Source: an uncultured Chloroflexaceae bacterium (lineage in GTDB: Bacteria > Chloroflexota > Chloroflexia > Chloroflexales > Chloroflexaceae). Taken from it: a DNA stretch of 6,852 nucleotides. Position numbers and translations under genes: made by a program. The stretch lies in assembly GCA_937141995.1 (NCBI GenBank), contig CAKZQX010000050.1, positions 1 through 6,852 of the forward strand. The letters are read 5' to 3'. Each line of letters begins with the position of its first letter. The first letter of the stretch is position 1. Below are positions 1 to 5,664 of this stretch, in pieces. Under the pieces are notes generated by a model. The model did no database searches, was not told the origin of the DNA, and was given only the letters and a program-made list of their open reading frames with translations.

Positions 1-1739
1 CCCGCCAGCCCATAGCCCGCCTTGCGCAACGCTTCCGCCAGCGCTACAGCGTCATTCTCGTCCAGCAGCCAGGTCTGCGTATCCAGTTCTTCAACCGGCG
101 GCATGCGCACCCGCCGATCACGCCGGACCTGCTCGAGCAGCAGCGGATCATCGGCACGCAGCAGCGCCGACTGGCTGAGGGTCAGTTGTCCATGCTGCTC
201 CGACCACTCGCGCAGACTGTAGACGACATTCTGCGCGAGTGCCGCCGCCGTGGCCTGCTCCAACCAGCGGATGATCGCATCGCTATCAATGCCCTGCGCA
301 ACCGCCTGCTGCACACTCGCTTTGGTCAACCTGTAGACTGCCGCCTCATCAGAGTCGGTTCCCGAAACCCACTGTGCCACCCGCTCCACCTGAAAGCGGT
401 CAAACGGCGCGGCACGCGGCGGGACAATAATATCGTAGGTTGCCTGCACCACCAGCGGTTCATAATCCGGCTCGGATGGGGCGGAACCGACATTCAGCAC
501 TGCCGCGCCAAGGGCCGTCAGCCGAAAAGCAACCGGCTCGCTATATTCTTCATTTTCGGTCCTCGGCATGCCGCCATAGTCGGTCAGACCCAGCCAGCGC
601 AGGCTCCCGCCAATCGTGGCCTTGAGCAGTTCGCCCTCGACATCGCGCCAATGTTCAAACCCATCCAGAGGTTGTCCCCGATAGTCCACCAACCGCCAGG
701 TGTCATACACACCGCTGGGACGGGCAAAATCGGGCATCACCCGCAGCACCTCGTCCAGCAGCGCCTCCCAGGTGATCCAGGTAGTGGGCGGCACCCGGGC
801 CAGGATATCCGTGATTGCGCGATGGGTAGCGGTCAGATCACGCTCAAAGGCATACCCCTTGATCTCTATGCCCAGGAACCGCTTGAGTTCATCCCACTCA
901 CTCTGCACCCAGCCCTCCAGCAGGCGGCGTTGGCGTTCCAGTTGGGATGCCTGAAGCCAGTCAGGCACCAGCGATGTCGGGCGCAACTCCTGATCCGCCG
1001 TAATCCGCAGCAAGTCCGCTCCCTGTAGCACCAACCGGAGAAAATGTACATACCGCCAGTGCTGCTCGTAAGTAATGCCGCGCAGGTCATCCTTGCTCAT
1101 TCCCCAGCGTTTCGCCAGGCGGAGCAGACTGGCCTTGTTCATTCCCCGTCCCGGCACAACCGTCAGATCACCCGCCTGCGCCAGTACCAGGAGCGTCAGA
1201 ATGTTCTGTTCGAGTGCTGCAAGATCCGCCGTGACAACAATGGAAGGATCAGGCGCAGGTGTCAGGTGCAGCGTCCGATCAGGCGGCGGCACGGTGGGCA
1301 ACAACGGGCGCAGATCAACCGGGACGGTATAGACCCGCATCCGCCCCTGCTGAGCCGGCAGGATCAATCCCAGGATGAAGAGGCGCTCGGTGGTGGTGGC
1401 TGGTTCAGACTGATTCAGCAGGAATGTGCGCGGATTGGCATACTCGGCAGGCAACCGGACAGCACCATATTCGCGCTCGAGTATGGCGGCCGGAAGCACC
1501 CCTTCCTCGGCCAGCACACGCTCGAGCGCAGATCGCTCCGGGGGAGTCAGCGTTGCCAGTATGTGCGCGACCATGTCAGGAGTCAGCGCAGCAGCAGCGA
1601 GATCATCGGCAGCGCTCTCCCGGTCCGTGTCAGGCAGCGGCAAACCCCACAGGCGCGCAAATATTTCGCGTTCGGAAGCCGCGCAACTCCGTAGCCAGGA
1701 GCGGATACTCTGCTCAGTTGTTGTTTTGCGCTGTCGCAT
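1..1739 (-). CDS. XPB/Ssl2-like helicase C-terminal domain protein (helicase-associated), 3' end cut by window
   Basis: An uninterrupted minus-strand reading frame runs from the ATG at 1739 off the left edge: 579 full codons, no stop. Residues about 400-560 match the bacterial XPB/Ssl2-like 'Helicase_C_3' family as I know it: a VAFRLTALG block near 403, LVVQATYDIIVPP near 429-441, VYRLTKASV near 468-476 and NVVYSLREWSEQHG near 504-517, then LLRADDPLL at 526-534. The N-terminal part (residues 1-350) is helical, rich in Leu and Ala, and resembles the repeated winged-helix-like segments that precede this domain in relatives. No Walker A or DEAD/DEAH ATPase motif is visible, so it is probably not an active helicase by itself; its function is unknown and DNA binding is an inference. 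The start is supported by a strong promoter only 13 bp upstream. There is no Shine-Dalgarno sequence. Family assignment is from recalled motifs; the C-terminus is not seen. Confidence 0.85.
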   Translation of the reverse strand, partial: MRQRKTTTEQSIRSWLRSCAASEREIFARLWGLPLPDTDRESAADDLAAAALTPDMVAHILATLTPPERSALERVLAEEGVLPAAILEREYGAVRLPAEYANPRTFLLNQSEPATTTERLFILGLILPAQQGRMRVYTVPVDLRPLLPTVPPPDRTLHLTPAPDPSIVVTADLAALEQNILTLLVLAQAGDLTVVPGRGMNKASLLRLAKRWGMSKDDLRGITYEQHWRYVHFLRLVLQGADLLRITADQELRPTSLVPDWLQASQLERQRRLLEGWVQSEWDELKRFLGIEIKGYAFERDLTATHRAITDILARVPPTTWITWEALLDEVLRVMPDFARPSGVYDTWRLVDYRGQPLDGFEHWRDVEGELLKATIGGSLRWLGLTDYGGMPRTENEEYSEPVAFRLTALGAAVLNVGSAPSEPDYEPLVVQATYDIIVPPRAAPFDRFQVERVAQWVSGTDSDEAAVYRLTKASVQQAVAQGIDSDAIIRWLEQATAAALAQNVVYSLREWSEQHGQLTLSQSALLRADDPLLLEQVRRDRRVRMPPVEELDTQTWLLDENDAVALAEALRKAGYGLA

Positions 1740-1747
1740 AGGCAATG

Positions 1748-1762
1748 GCTATATTATAGCCA
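1748..1762. repeat. Perfect 15-bp palindrome over the -10 (candidate operator)
   Basis: GGCTATA-T-TATAGCC is a perfect inverted repeat with 7-bp arms and a 1-base centre. It contains the whole -10 element of the helicase-C promoter. It could be the binding site of a dimeric repressor. Part of the symmetry comes from the self-complementary character of TATA sequences, but the GGC/GCC ends are not explained by that. Confidence 0.45.
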
Positions 1763-1781
1763 CCGCTAGAGTGCAGGTCAA
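1753..1781 (-). promoter_or_regulatory. Near-consensus promoter of the helicase-C gene
   Basis: Read on the minus strand, TTGACC (1776-1781) is followed by exactly 17 bp and a perfect TATAAT (1753-1758). The start codon lies 13 bp beyond the -10, so transcription would begin about 6-8 nt ahead of the ATG, giving an essentially leaderless message. This fits the absence of a ribosome binding site. Confidence 0.75.
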
Positions 1782-1903
1782 TGCAAAAACCGGATGATAT
1801 GGATGGGGCAATACATTCATCTACTTCTTCCGCATTACGTAGCTGAGGGGCTTGTCTGAACGTGAGGTAGAGAGGAACAGGGATAACGCACAGGCACCCA
1901 GGC

Positions 1904-2299
1904 TTAACGCACTACTTCCGAGGGGCCGACTGGAACTCCCCCGGAGCGATAGAGAAGCGCATGAACCTGAGCTAACAGATTTTCCGGTTCGTAGGGCCAG
2001 ACCACATGATCATCAGCACAGGCCTGTAATGACGGTACCGGAACTGAGTAAGCACCATTAGTTAGAAACATAATCGGCACATGACTCTGCTGACGTACCT
2101 CGCGGGCCAGATCAAGACTGTCGGCCCCGGAAATGCGGGCATCAAGCAGCACCATGTCGGGCTGCACCTGGGTGACACAGCGCAGAAACCCGTCCCCATC
2201 GCTGCACTCATGCACAGTATACCCGGCCTCACTCAAGATAAAAGAGGATAACTCCCGGTGGAAAACATTACTACTGGCAACGATAATATCCATAACCAT
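1904..2299 (-). CDS. Stand-alone response-regulator receiver domain with degenerate acidic pocket
   Basis: 131 residues with the alternating beta/alpha pattern of a CheY-like receiver. The phospho-acceptor position is present as D53 in VLLDARI, and the conserved Thr is T80 in MFLTN. The acidic pair that normally follows the first strand is replaced by A8-S9 in DIIVASSN, and the Lys normally found in the fifth strand is replaced by W101 in HVVWPYEPENLL. Mg2+-dependent phosphorylation is therefore doubtful, and it may be a pseudo-receiver acting by protein contact. The sequence resembles the receiver half of OmpR-type regulators (LLAQVHALLYRSG resembles the linker), but the frame stops 13 residues later and no DNA-binding domain follows in any frame downstream. 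An AAAAGGA sequence precedes the start; the ATG at 2299 (4-nt spacing) or the ATG at 2293 (10-nt spacing) could be used. No partner kinase is in the window. Confidence 0.8.
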   Translation of the reverse strand: MVMDIIVASSNVFHRELSSFILSEAGYTVHECSDGDGFLRCVTQVQPDMVLLDARISGADSLDLAREVRQQSHVPIMFLTNGAYSVPVPSLQACADDHVVWPYEPENLLAQVHALLYRSGGVPVGPSEVVR

Positions 2300-2314
2300 C
2301 TCATCCTTTTCGTT

Positions 2315-2333
2315 CTGTCATTAGTTATGACAG
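2315..2333. repeat. Inverted repeat upstream of the receiver gene (candidate operator)
   Basis: CTGTCAT-TAGTT-ATGACAG has perfect 7-bp arms around a 5-nt spacer, 16 bp ahead of the receiver start codon. On the minus strand it overlaps a weak possible promoter: TTGAAT (2349-2354), 18 bp, TCATAA (2325-2330). The symmetry and position suggest a regulator site or a 5'-leader hairpin. Which one applies cannot be told from sequence. Confidence 0.45.
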
Positions 2334-2356
2334 GCACGAGCCGACGTTATTCAAAT

Positions 2357-2373
2357 CCGCATATTGCATGCGG
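2357..2373. repeat. Second inverted repeat upstream of the receiver gene
   Basis: CCGCAT-ATTGC-ATGCGG has perfect 6-bp arms and, like the repeat at 2315-2333, a 5-nt spacer. The two centres are about 41 bp apart, close to four helical turns. The arm sequences differ, so they need not bind the same protein. Confidence 0.35.
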
Positions 2374-2654
2374 CCCACAGGTTGTTTCACATCATTCAAC
2401 TATCTTCGGTGATGCAGGAATGCAAAAGATAGACAAAACCAGTACTTTACTTGAACAGATGCTCGTATCTATGCAAATATCGCCAAACTGATCTTTGCAT
2501 TGGTAGATGACATTAGTCTGCGCCGTCAACGGCTGACATAGTTATACTAATTACCCGACGGAAACTATGATTTTAAGCATAGAGAAGTCAGTTACAGGCT
2601 AGTTACGTAACTCACAAAGATTGCTTGTGCGTTGCAGCACACATATTTTGCTTT

Positions 2655-2670
2655 TACGCCTTTTGGCGTA
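2655..2670. repeat. Small hairpin TACGCC-TTTT-GGCGTA
   Basis: 6-bp perfect arms around a TTTT loop, 23 bp beyond the large terminator hairpin in the direction of the glycosyltransferase operon. It could back up termination. It lacks a following T tract on the minus strand, so its role is uncertain. Confidence 0.35.
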
Positions 2671-2692
2671 TGGGAGCCATGTGTCCATCTAC

Positions 2693-2738
2693 AGGCCGGC
2701 AGAGGGCGCAAGCCCATGCTTGCGCCCTCTGCCGGCCT
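2693..2738 (-). terminator. 21-bp perfect hairpin ending the rmlD-glycosyltransferase operon
   Basis: A perfect 21-bp stem (2693-2713 with 2718-2738) with a 4-base loop begins one base after the glycosyltransferase TGA stop. The stem is strongly GC-rich. No T tract follows on the minus strand, so it is not a textbook intrinsic terminator. Termination or 3'-end protection are both plausible. Confidence 0.65.
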
Positions 2739-2739
2739 T

Positions 2740-3666
2740 TCAATCTTTCGCGTAGGGCAACGTATGCACGACTGACCGCTGCCGTTTGCGCACAAATCGC
2801 GGTAGCACGCGCAGGGCTGCGACCTGCCCACGCAGGCGTGCCCGTGCCGCCGGTTCGCGCATATGCCAGAGGGAGTGCAAAAGAAAGCCAAGCTGCGATG
2901 CCAGCAAGCGCGGCCAGTAGCGCCGGACCATAGGCAGCGGCATATTTTTGGCCCATACCAGGGGGAAGTTGCGTCCACAGTAGTAACTCGCCAGCGCACC
3001 GCCGCCGGTTGCACTGAGCCGATGGTAGACCACCGCCGTCGGCACAAAAATTGTGCGCATGCCCTGGAGCCGGGCGCGCATATTCAGGTCCACATCCTCG
3101 CAGTACATCACCAGATCCTCGTCGAACACCCGCCCATCCTGCGCCAGCGCATCCAGAGCACTCCGGCGGTAGGCTGCGGCTCCGGCACACGGCCCGAAGA
3201 CCTCGGTTATAGCGTCGTACTGTCCGCGATCCCGCTCCCAGACGCCCCGACTGCCGGGGACGCCATTCACCCGGTAGAAATCGCCGGCAGAGTGCAGATG
3301 ATCGCGGCGGTCAAAAAGCAGCAGTTTACCGGCGGCAAAAGCATAGGCCGGGTAGCGCTCCAGGGTACCCACCAGGCGCTCCAGCCAGCGTGGGTGGGCC
3401 TCGGTGTCGTTGTTGAGCAGCACAACCATATCATTGCTGGTTATGTCAAGTCCGGCATTCACGGCGGCGGCCAGGCCACGATTCCGGGGCAGCGATAGCA
3501 CGCGCACCTCGGGATAACGCGCCGCGAGCAGCGCCGGCGAGTCATCGCGGCTACCATCATCGACCAGCGTGATTGTAAAGTCGCGCCGCGTCTGCGCGCG
3601 CAACGCATCCAGGCAGGTAGGTAGCAGGGCTGCGCCGTTATAGTTGGGGATGATAAGATCAATCAT
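2740..3666 (-). CDS. Family 2 glycosyltransferase, rhamnosyltransferase-like (WbbL type)
   Basis: 308 residues with a GT-A fold. The start MIDLIIPNYNG is the typical first strand; VDDGS (35-39) binds the nucleotide; LLNNDTE (83-89) holds the DxD-equivalent that coordinates metal and sugar nucleotide; FGPCAGAAAYRR (157-168) and FDEDLVMYCEDVDLNMR (181-197) include the E190-D191-V192-D193 segment expected to supply the catalytic base; YHRLSATGG (214-222) follows. The C-terminal 70 residues are basic and amphipathic with no clear membrane span, suggesting peripheral attachment at the inner face of the membrane. It lies 41 bp downstream of rmlD on the same strand, so dTDP-L-rhamnose is the likely donor and a surface polysaccharide or glycolipid the acceptor; both are inferences. 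No good Shine-Dalgarno sequence precedes the start. Family membership is secure, sugar specificity is not. Confidence 0.88.
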   Translation of the reverse strand: MIDLIIPNYNGAALLPTCLDALRAQTRRDFTITLVDDGSRDDSPALLAARYPEVRVLSLPRNRGLAAAVNAGLDITSNDMVVLLNNDTEAHPRWLERLVGTLERYPAYAFAAGKLLLFDRRDHLHSAGDFYRVNGVPGSRGVWERDRGQYDAITEVFGPCAGAAAYRRSALDALAQDGRVFDEDLVMYCEDVDLNMRARLQGMRTIFVPTAVVYHRLSATGGGALASYYCGRNFPLVWAKNMPLPMVRRYWPRLLASQLGFLLHSLWHMREPAARARLRGQVAALRVLPRFVRKRQRSVVHTLPYAKD

Positions 3667-3707
3667 GGGCTGTCACTGGCGTTCGAGGATTAAGATATGC
3701 ACATTTG

Positions 3708-4550
3708 CTACCCCTGCAACGTTTGCAGATAGGCCGCCAGTGCCTCTTGCCAGGGCCGAAGCGTAATACCCAGGGCACTCCCGGCAATATTTGCCAGGGC
3801 GGTGTAGGGCGGCGGCGTGCTGGCGCGCTGGTACTCGGCCAGGGTGATAGGAGTCAGCGGTACCGCGTCATACCCGGCCTGGCGCATAATCTCCTGGGTA
3901 AACGCATAGCGGGAGCAAGCGCCACTGTTGGTGAAGTGGTAGGTACCGTAAAAGGGCAGATTGATCAGATGCGCAATCGCTTCGGCCAGATCCGGCGCAT
4001 AGGTCGGGTTGCCAATCTCGTCGGCGACCATGCGCAGACCCGTCTCGGGTGGATTTGCCGCCAGGCGCAGGATGGTTCGCACAAAGTTGCGTTCGCCGCC
4101 AAAGAGCCAGGCAATCCGCACAATGTAGAAGCGGTGTAGCAACTCGCGTACCGCCTGTTCACCCACCCATTTGGACTGACCATACGGATTGATTGGATCT
4201 ACCGGATCATACTCGGTGTAGGGCGTGTCGGCGGTGCCCGGAAAGACCTCGTTGGTGCTGATATAGACCAGGGGCACATCCAGTTGCCGGCAGGCCAGCG
4301 CAACATACCGGGTGCCCAGACCATTGATGCGGTAGGCCAGCAGCGGGTCTTGCGCGCATCCATCAACGTTCGTGTAGGCCGCCGGGTGGATCACCAGGTG
4401 CGCATTGGTAGCGACGATCTGAGCAACGGCATCGGGCCGGCCCAGGTCGAAATCACCCTCGTTTAATGTGACGATGTCGTGTTCCGGGGACAGTGTGGCA
4501 CAGAGCGCGCTCCCCAACTGACCATTTGCTCCCGTAACTGCGATACGCAT
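3708..4550 (-). CDS. rmlD: dTDP-4-dehydrorhamnose reductase
   Basis: 280 residues, the usual length for RmlD/RfbD, which reduces dTDP-4-dehydro-L-rhamnose with NAD(P)H as the last step of dTDP-L-rhamnose synthesis in the cytosol. The cofactor-binding G7-x-x-G10-x-x-G13 loop (VTGANGQLG), HPAAYTNVDGCA (55-66), the short-chain dehydrogenase Y123-x3-K127 pair in NPYGQSKWVGE, RIAWLFGG (145-152) and NPTYAPDLA (181-189) are all present. The catalytic Ser/Thr segment reads YISTNEVF (96-103) where enterobacterial RmlD has STDYVF; I recall STNEVF from Chloroflexota homologues. The start is the only one that leaves the Rossmann strand MRIAVTG intact. A good promoter stands about 50 bp upstream. rmlA, rmlB and rmlC are not in the window. 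Confidence 0.9.
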   Translation of the reverse strand: MRIAVTGANGQLGSALCATLSPEHDIVTLNEGDFDLGRPDAVAQIVATNAHLVIHPAAYTNVDGCAQDPLLAYRINGLGTRYVALACRQLDVPLVYISTNEVFPGTADTPYTEYDPVDPINPYGQSKWVGEQAVRELLHRFYIVRIAWLFGGERNFVRTILRLAANPPETGLRMVADEIGNPTYAPDLAEAIAHLINLPFYGTYHFTNSGACSRYAFTQEIMRQAGYDAVPLTPITLAEYQRASTPPPYTALANIAGSALGITLRPWQEALAAYLQTLQG

Positions 4551-4560
4551 AGTTTATAAT

Positions 4561-4588
4561 TCCGTAGTCTGTAGCCCGTAGCCCCTAA
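4561..4588. repeat. Four degenerate heptamer repeats in the rmlD leader
   Basis: TCCGTAG, TCTGTAG, CCCGTAG and CCCCTAA stand head to tail, related to a YCYGTAG unit. They fall within the predicted 5' leader of rmlD, between the -10 and the start codon. No role is evident; it may be a low-complexity sequence spread by slippage. Confidence 0.5.
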
Positions 4589-4598
4589 CCGCACGGCA

Positions 4599-4627
4599 AG
4601 AGTAGCAGATTGGGGGGATGGCGTCAA
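4599..4627 (-). promoter_or_regulatory. Promoter of the rmlD-glycosyltransferase operon
   Basis: On the minus strand TTGACG (4622-4627) is followed by 17 bp and TACTCT (4599-4604), preceded by TGC, which makes an extended -10. Transcription would start near 4592, giving a leader of about 42 nt that contains the heptad repeats at 4561-4588. The TATAAA two bases before the rmlD ATG is too close to the start codon to be its -10. Confidence 0.6.
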
Positions 4628-4662
4628 CTACTACCGGATACCGTTTGTCAATTGCCAATCGC

Positions 4663-4691
4663 TTGACATATCTACGCCATATGAGTATACT
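4663..4691 (+). promoter_or_regulatory. Promoter of nrtR
   Basis: A perfect TTGACA (4663-4668), 17-bp spacer and TATACT (4686-4691). The predicted start point is near 4698, inside the palindromic operator. It runs opposite to the rmlD promoter, and the two -35 elements lie 35 bp apart, so the promoters do not overlap. Confidence 0.78.
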
Positions 4692-4711
4692 TAGTGTGCA
4701 AATAACACTAA
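4691..4711. promoter_or_regulatory. Likely NrtR operator (autoregulatory)
   Basis: TTAGTGT-N7-ACACTAA is a perfect 7-bp inverted repeat covering the last base of the -10 and the predicted transcription start, where a bound dimer would block RNA polymerase. The same arrangement recurs, with one change in each arm, ahead of the nicotinamidase gene (5640-5660). NrtR regulators are known to bind group-specific palindromes near their own and NAD-gene promoters; assignment to this NrtR is an inference from position and recurrence. Confidence 0.68.
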
Positions 4712-4716
4712 ACACC

Positions 4717-4722
4717 AAGGAG
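4717..4722 (+). promoter_or_regulatory. Ribosome binding site that fixes the nrtR start
   Basis: AAGGAG with a 6-nt spacer precedes the ATG at 4729. The frame is open further upstream to an ATG at 4618, but that stretch contains the promoter and operator, so the upstream start is rejected. Confidence 0.85.
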
Positions 4723-4728
4723 CCTGGA

Positions 4729-5454
4729 ATGGAGGAGACCGCCGAAACATACGATGCTTCGCGTTACGAGCGGCCATCAGTTACGGTGGACGTTGTGATC
4801 TTTACCGTTATCAACGGCGAACTGCATGTGCTGATGGTGTTGCGGCGGCGCTGGCCCTACGAGGGCTACTGGGCCGTGCCCGGCGGCTTTATCAACATGG
4901 ATGAATCGCTGGAGCAGGCCGCGCGCCGCGAACTGGAGGAAGAAACCGGTGTGCGCAATATCTACCTGGAACAGCTCTACACCTTTGGCAGCCCGCAACG
5001 TGATCCGCGCACACGGGTTATTAGTGTGGCCTATATTGCTATCGTTCGCGCTGATGTGCAGGAGCTGCATGTAAGTGACGAGAGCAGCGATGTGCGCTGG
5101 TTCCCGGTACGCGCGCTCCCCGAAAAGCTGGCGTTTGATCATGAAGATATTGTGAGCTATGCTCTCTCGCGCCTGCGTTCCAAACTCGAGTATACTACGC
5201 TGGCATTTCAACTGCTGCCGGAGGTGTTCAGTATTCTGGAATTGAAGCATATCTACGAACAGATCCTGGGCGAGTCGCTGGACAAGGGAAACTTCTACCG
5301 GAAGATCAAAGAGGCCGGCATCCTGGAAGAAACCAGCATGGTGCGCGAAGGACGGGGACGCCCAACACGGTTGTGGCGTTTCAAGCGTGATCGGGGAGAC
5401 AAGCAGTTTGTGTTCCGCTGGCGTGAGGATCGCCTCGACGATGAGAATGGGTGA
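4729..5454 (+). CDS. nrtR: NrtR-type transcriptional regulator of NAD metabolism (Nudix domain plus winged helix)
   Basis: 241 residues. An N-terminal Nudix domain (about 15-145) carries an intact Nudix box from G53 to V75 (GX5EX7REUXEEXGU, with E59, R67, E68, E71 and E72), preceded by YWAVPGG and followed by YTFGSPQRDPRTRVISVAY (84-102), typical of ADP-ribose-binding Nudix proteins. The C-terminal winged helix (about 155-220) shows the NrtR pattern LLPEVFSILELKHIYEQILG, LDKGNFYRKIKEAGILEE and GRGRPTRLWRF. NrtR proteins repress NAD synthesis and salvage genes, and binding of ADP-ribose or related nucleotides releases DNA. Because the catalytic box is complete, residual ADP-ribose hydrolysis is possible. 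The nicotinamidase gene 219 bp downstream and the matching palindromes support this role over a plain ADP-ribose pyrophosphatase. Confidence 0.9.
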   Translation: MEETAETYDASRYERPSVTVDVVIFTVINGELHVLMVLRRRWPYEGYWAVPGGFINMDESLEQAARRELEEETGVRNIYLEQLYTFGSPQRDPRTRVISVAYIAIVRADVQELHVSDESSDVRWFPVRALPEKLAFDHEDIVSYALSRLRSKLEYTTLAFQLLPEVFSILELKHIYEQILGESLDKGNFYRKIKEAGILEETSMVREGRGRPTRLWRFKRDRGDKQFVFRWREDRLDDENG

Positions 5455-5511
5455 TGACCTTGTAGGGAGCGCAAGATTTTTTGCCCCTGCCGGGTTCGCA
5501 GGTTCGCACCA

Positions 5512-5527
5512 ACCGTCTGGGGACGGT
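5512..5527. repeat. Hairpin ACCGTC-TGGG-GACGGT
   Basis: 6-bp perfect stem with a 4-base loop, 58 bp after the nrtR stop codon and just after a tandem GGTTCGCA duplication (5493-5508). No T tract follows. It could shape the leader of the nicotinamidase message or mark a weak 3' end; nothing further can be said. Confidence 0.4.
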
Positions 5528-5571
5528 AAACGAAACAGGACATGTTGCCGCAGGTACAGTGTGCCGCTATC

Positions 5572-5584
5572 GACGTTAAACGTC
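5572..5584. repeat. Inverted repeat GACGTT-A-AACGTC
   Basis: Perfect 6-bp arms around a single central A, about 90 bp ahead of the nicotinamidase start. Its shape suits a dimeric regulator but differs from the NrtR-type site. Confidence 0.35.
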
Positions 5585-5639
5585 CGGGTTGCGCGCCCAC
5601 CGCGTAACATACATATCGGTAAAGGACCGTATCTCTGGA

Positions 5640-5660
5640 TGAGTGTTCTGAATACACAAA
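5640..5660. promoter_or_regulatory. Second NrtR-like operator ahead of the nicotinamidase gene
   Basis: TGAGTGT-N7-ACACAAA matches the operator in front of nrtR at 12 of 14 arm positions and keeps the GTGT-N7-ACAC core with the same spacing. It ends 13 bp before the start codon, and its right arm runs into the ribosome binding site. This site suggests direct control of the nicotinamidase by the adjacent NrtR. Confidence 0.55.
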
Positions 5661-5664
5661 GGAG
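5659..5664 (+). promoter_or_regulatory. Ribosome binding site of the nicotinamidase gene
   Basis: AAGGAG with a 9-nt spacer to the ATG at 5674. It supports this start and therefore the roughly 40-residue N-terminal extension before the catalytic core. Confidence 0.7.

Larger units (their letters stand above)
1740..1903. other. Intergenic spacer between receiver gene and helicase-C gene
   Basis: 164 bp separating two genes that are both read leftwards. It holds the helicase-C promoter and palindrome near 1748-1781. I see no hairpin terminator after the receiver gene and no extra ORF with a credible start signal. None of the three frames downstream of the receiver stop encodes a recognisable output domain. 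Confidence 0.6.
2300..2692. other. Gene-poor intergenic region with short inverted repeats
   Basis: About 390 bp between the receiver gene start and the hairpin ending the glycosyltransferase operon, visibly more AT-rich than the neighbours. Besides the two inverted repeats nearest the receiver gene it holds ATGCAAA at 2420 and 2471 with its complement TTTGCAT at 2494-2500 (the last two form an inverted repeat), a GCCGT-CA-ACGGC repeat at 2522-2533, a 12-bp perfect palindrome AGTTACGTAACT at 2601-2612, and a TACGCC-TTTT-GGCGTA hairpin at 2655-2670. I found no convincing gene: the short plus-strand frames have no ribosome binding site and no family-like sequence. A small RNA or a decayed gene is possible but unsupported. 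Confidence 0.5.

Noticed and set aside
186..1694. Plus-strand open frames of 280 and 216 codons
   Set aside because: They lie antisense to the continuous helicase-C frame, are rich in Arg, Gln and Pro as expected for shadow frames, and have no family-like sequence.
2258..2491. 77-codon plus-strand frame in the intergenic region
   Set aside because: No ribosome binding site, overlaps the start of the receiver gene on the opposite strand, and shows no recognisable family sequence.
4553..4558. TATAAA on the minus strand as the rmlD -10
   Set aside because: It is only two bases from the ATG, which would place the transcript start inside the coding region, and there is no -35 at proper spacing; the promoter at 4599-4627 is better.
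4618..4728. Upstream extension of nrtR to an ATG at 4618
   Set aside because: This stretch contains a consensus promoter and a palindromic operator, and the AAGGAG at 4717-4722 points to the start at 4729.
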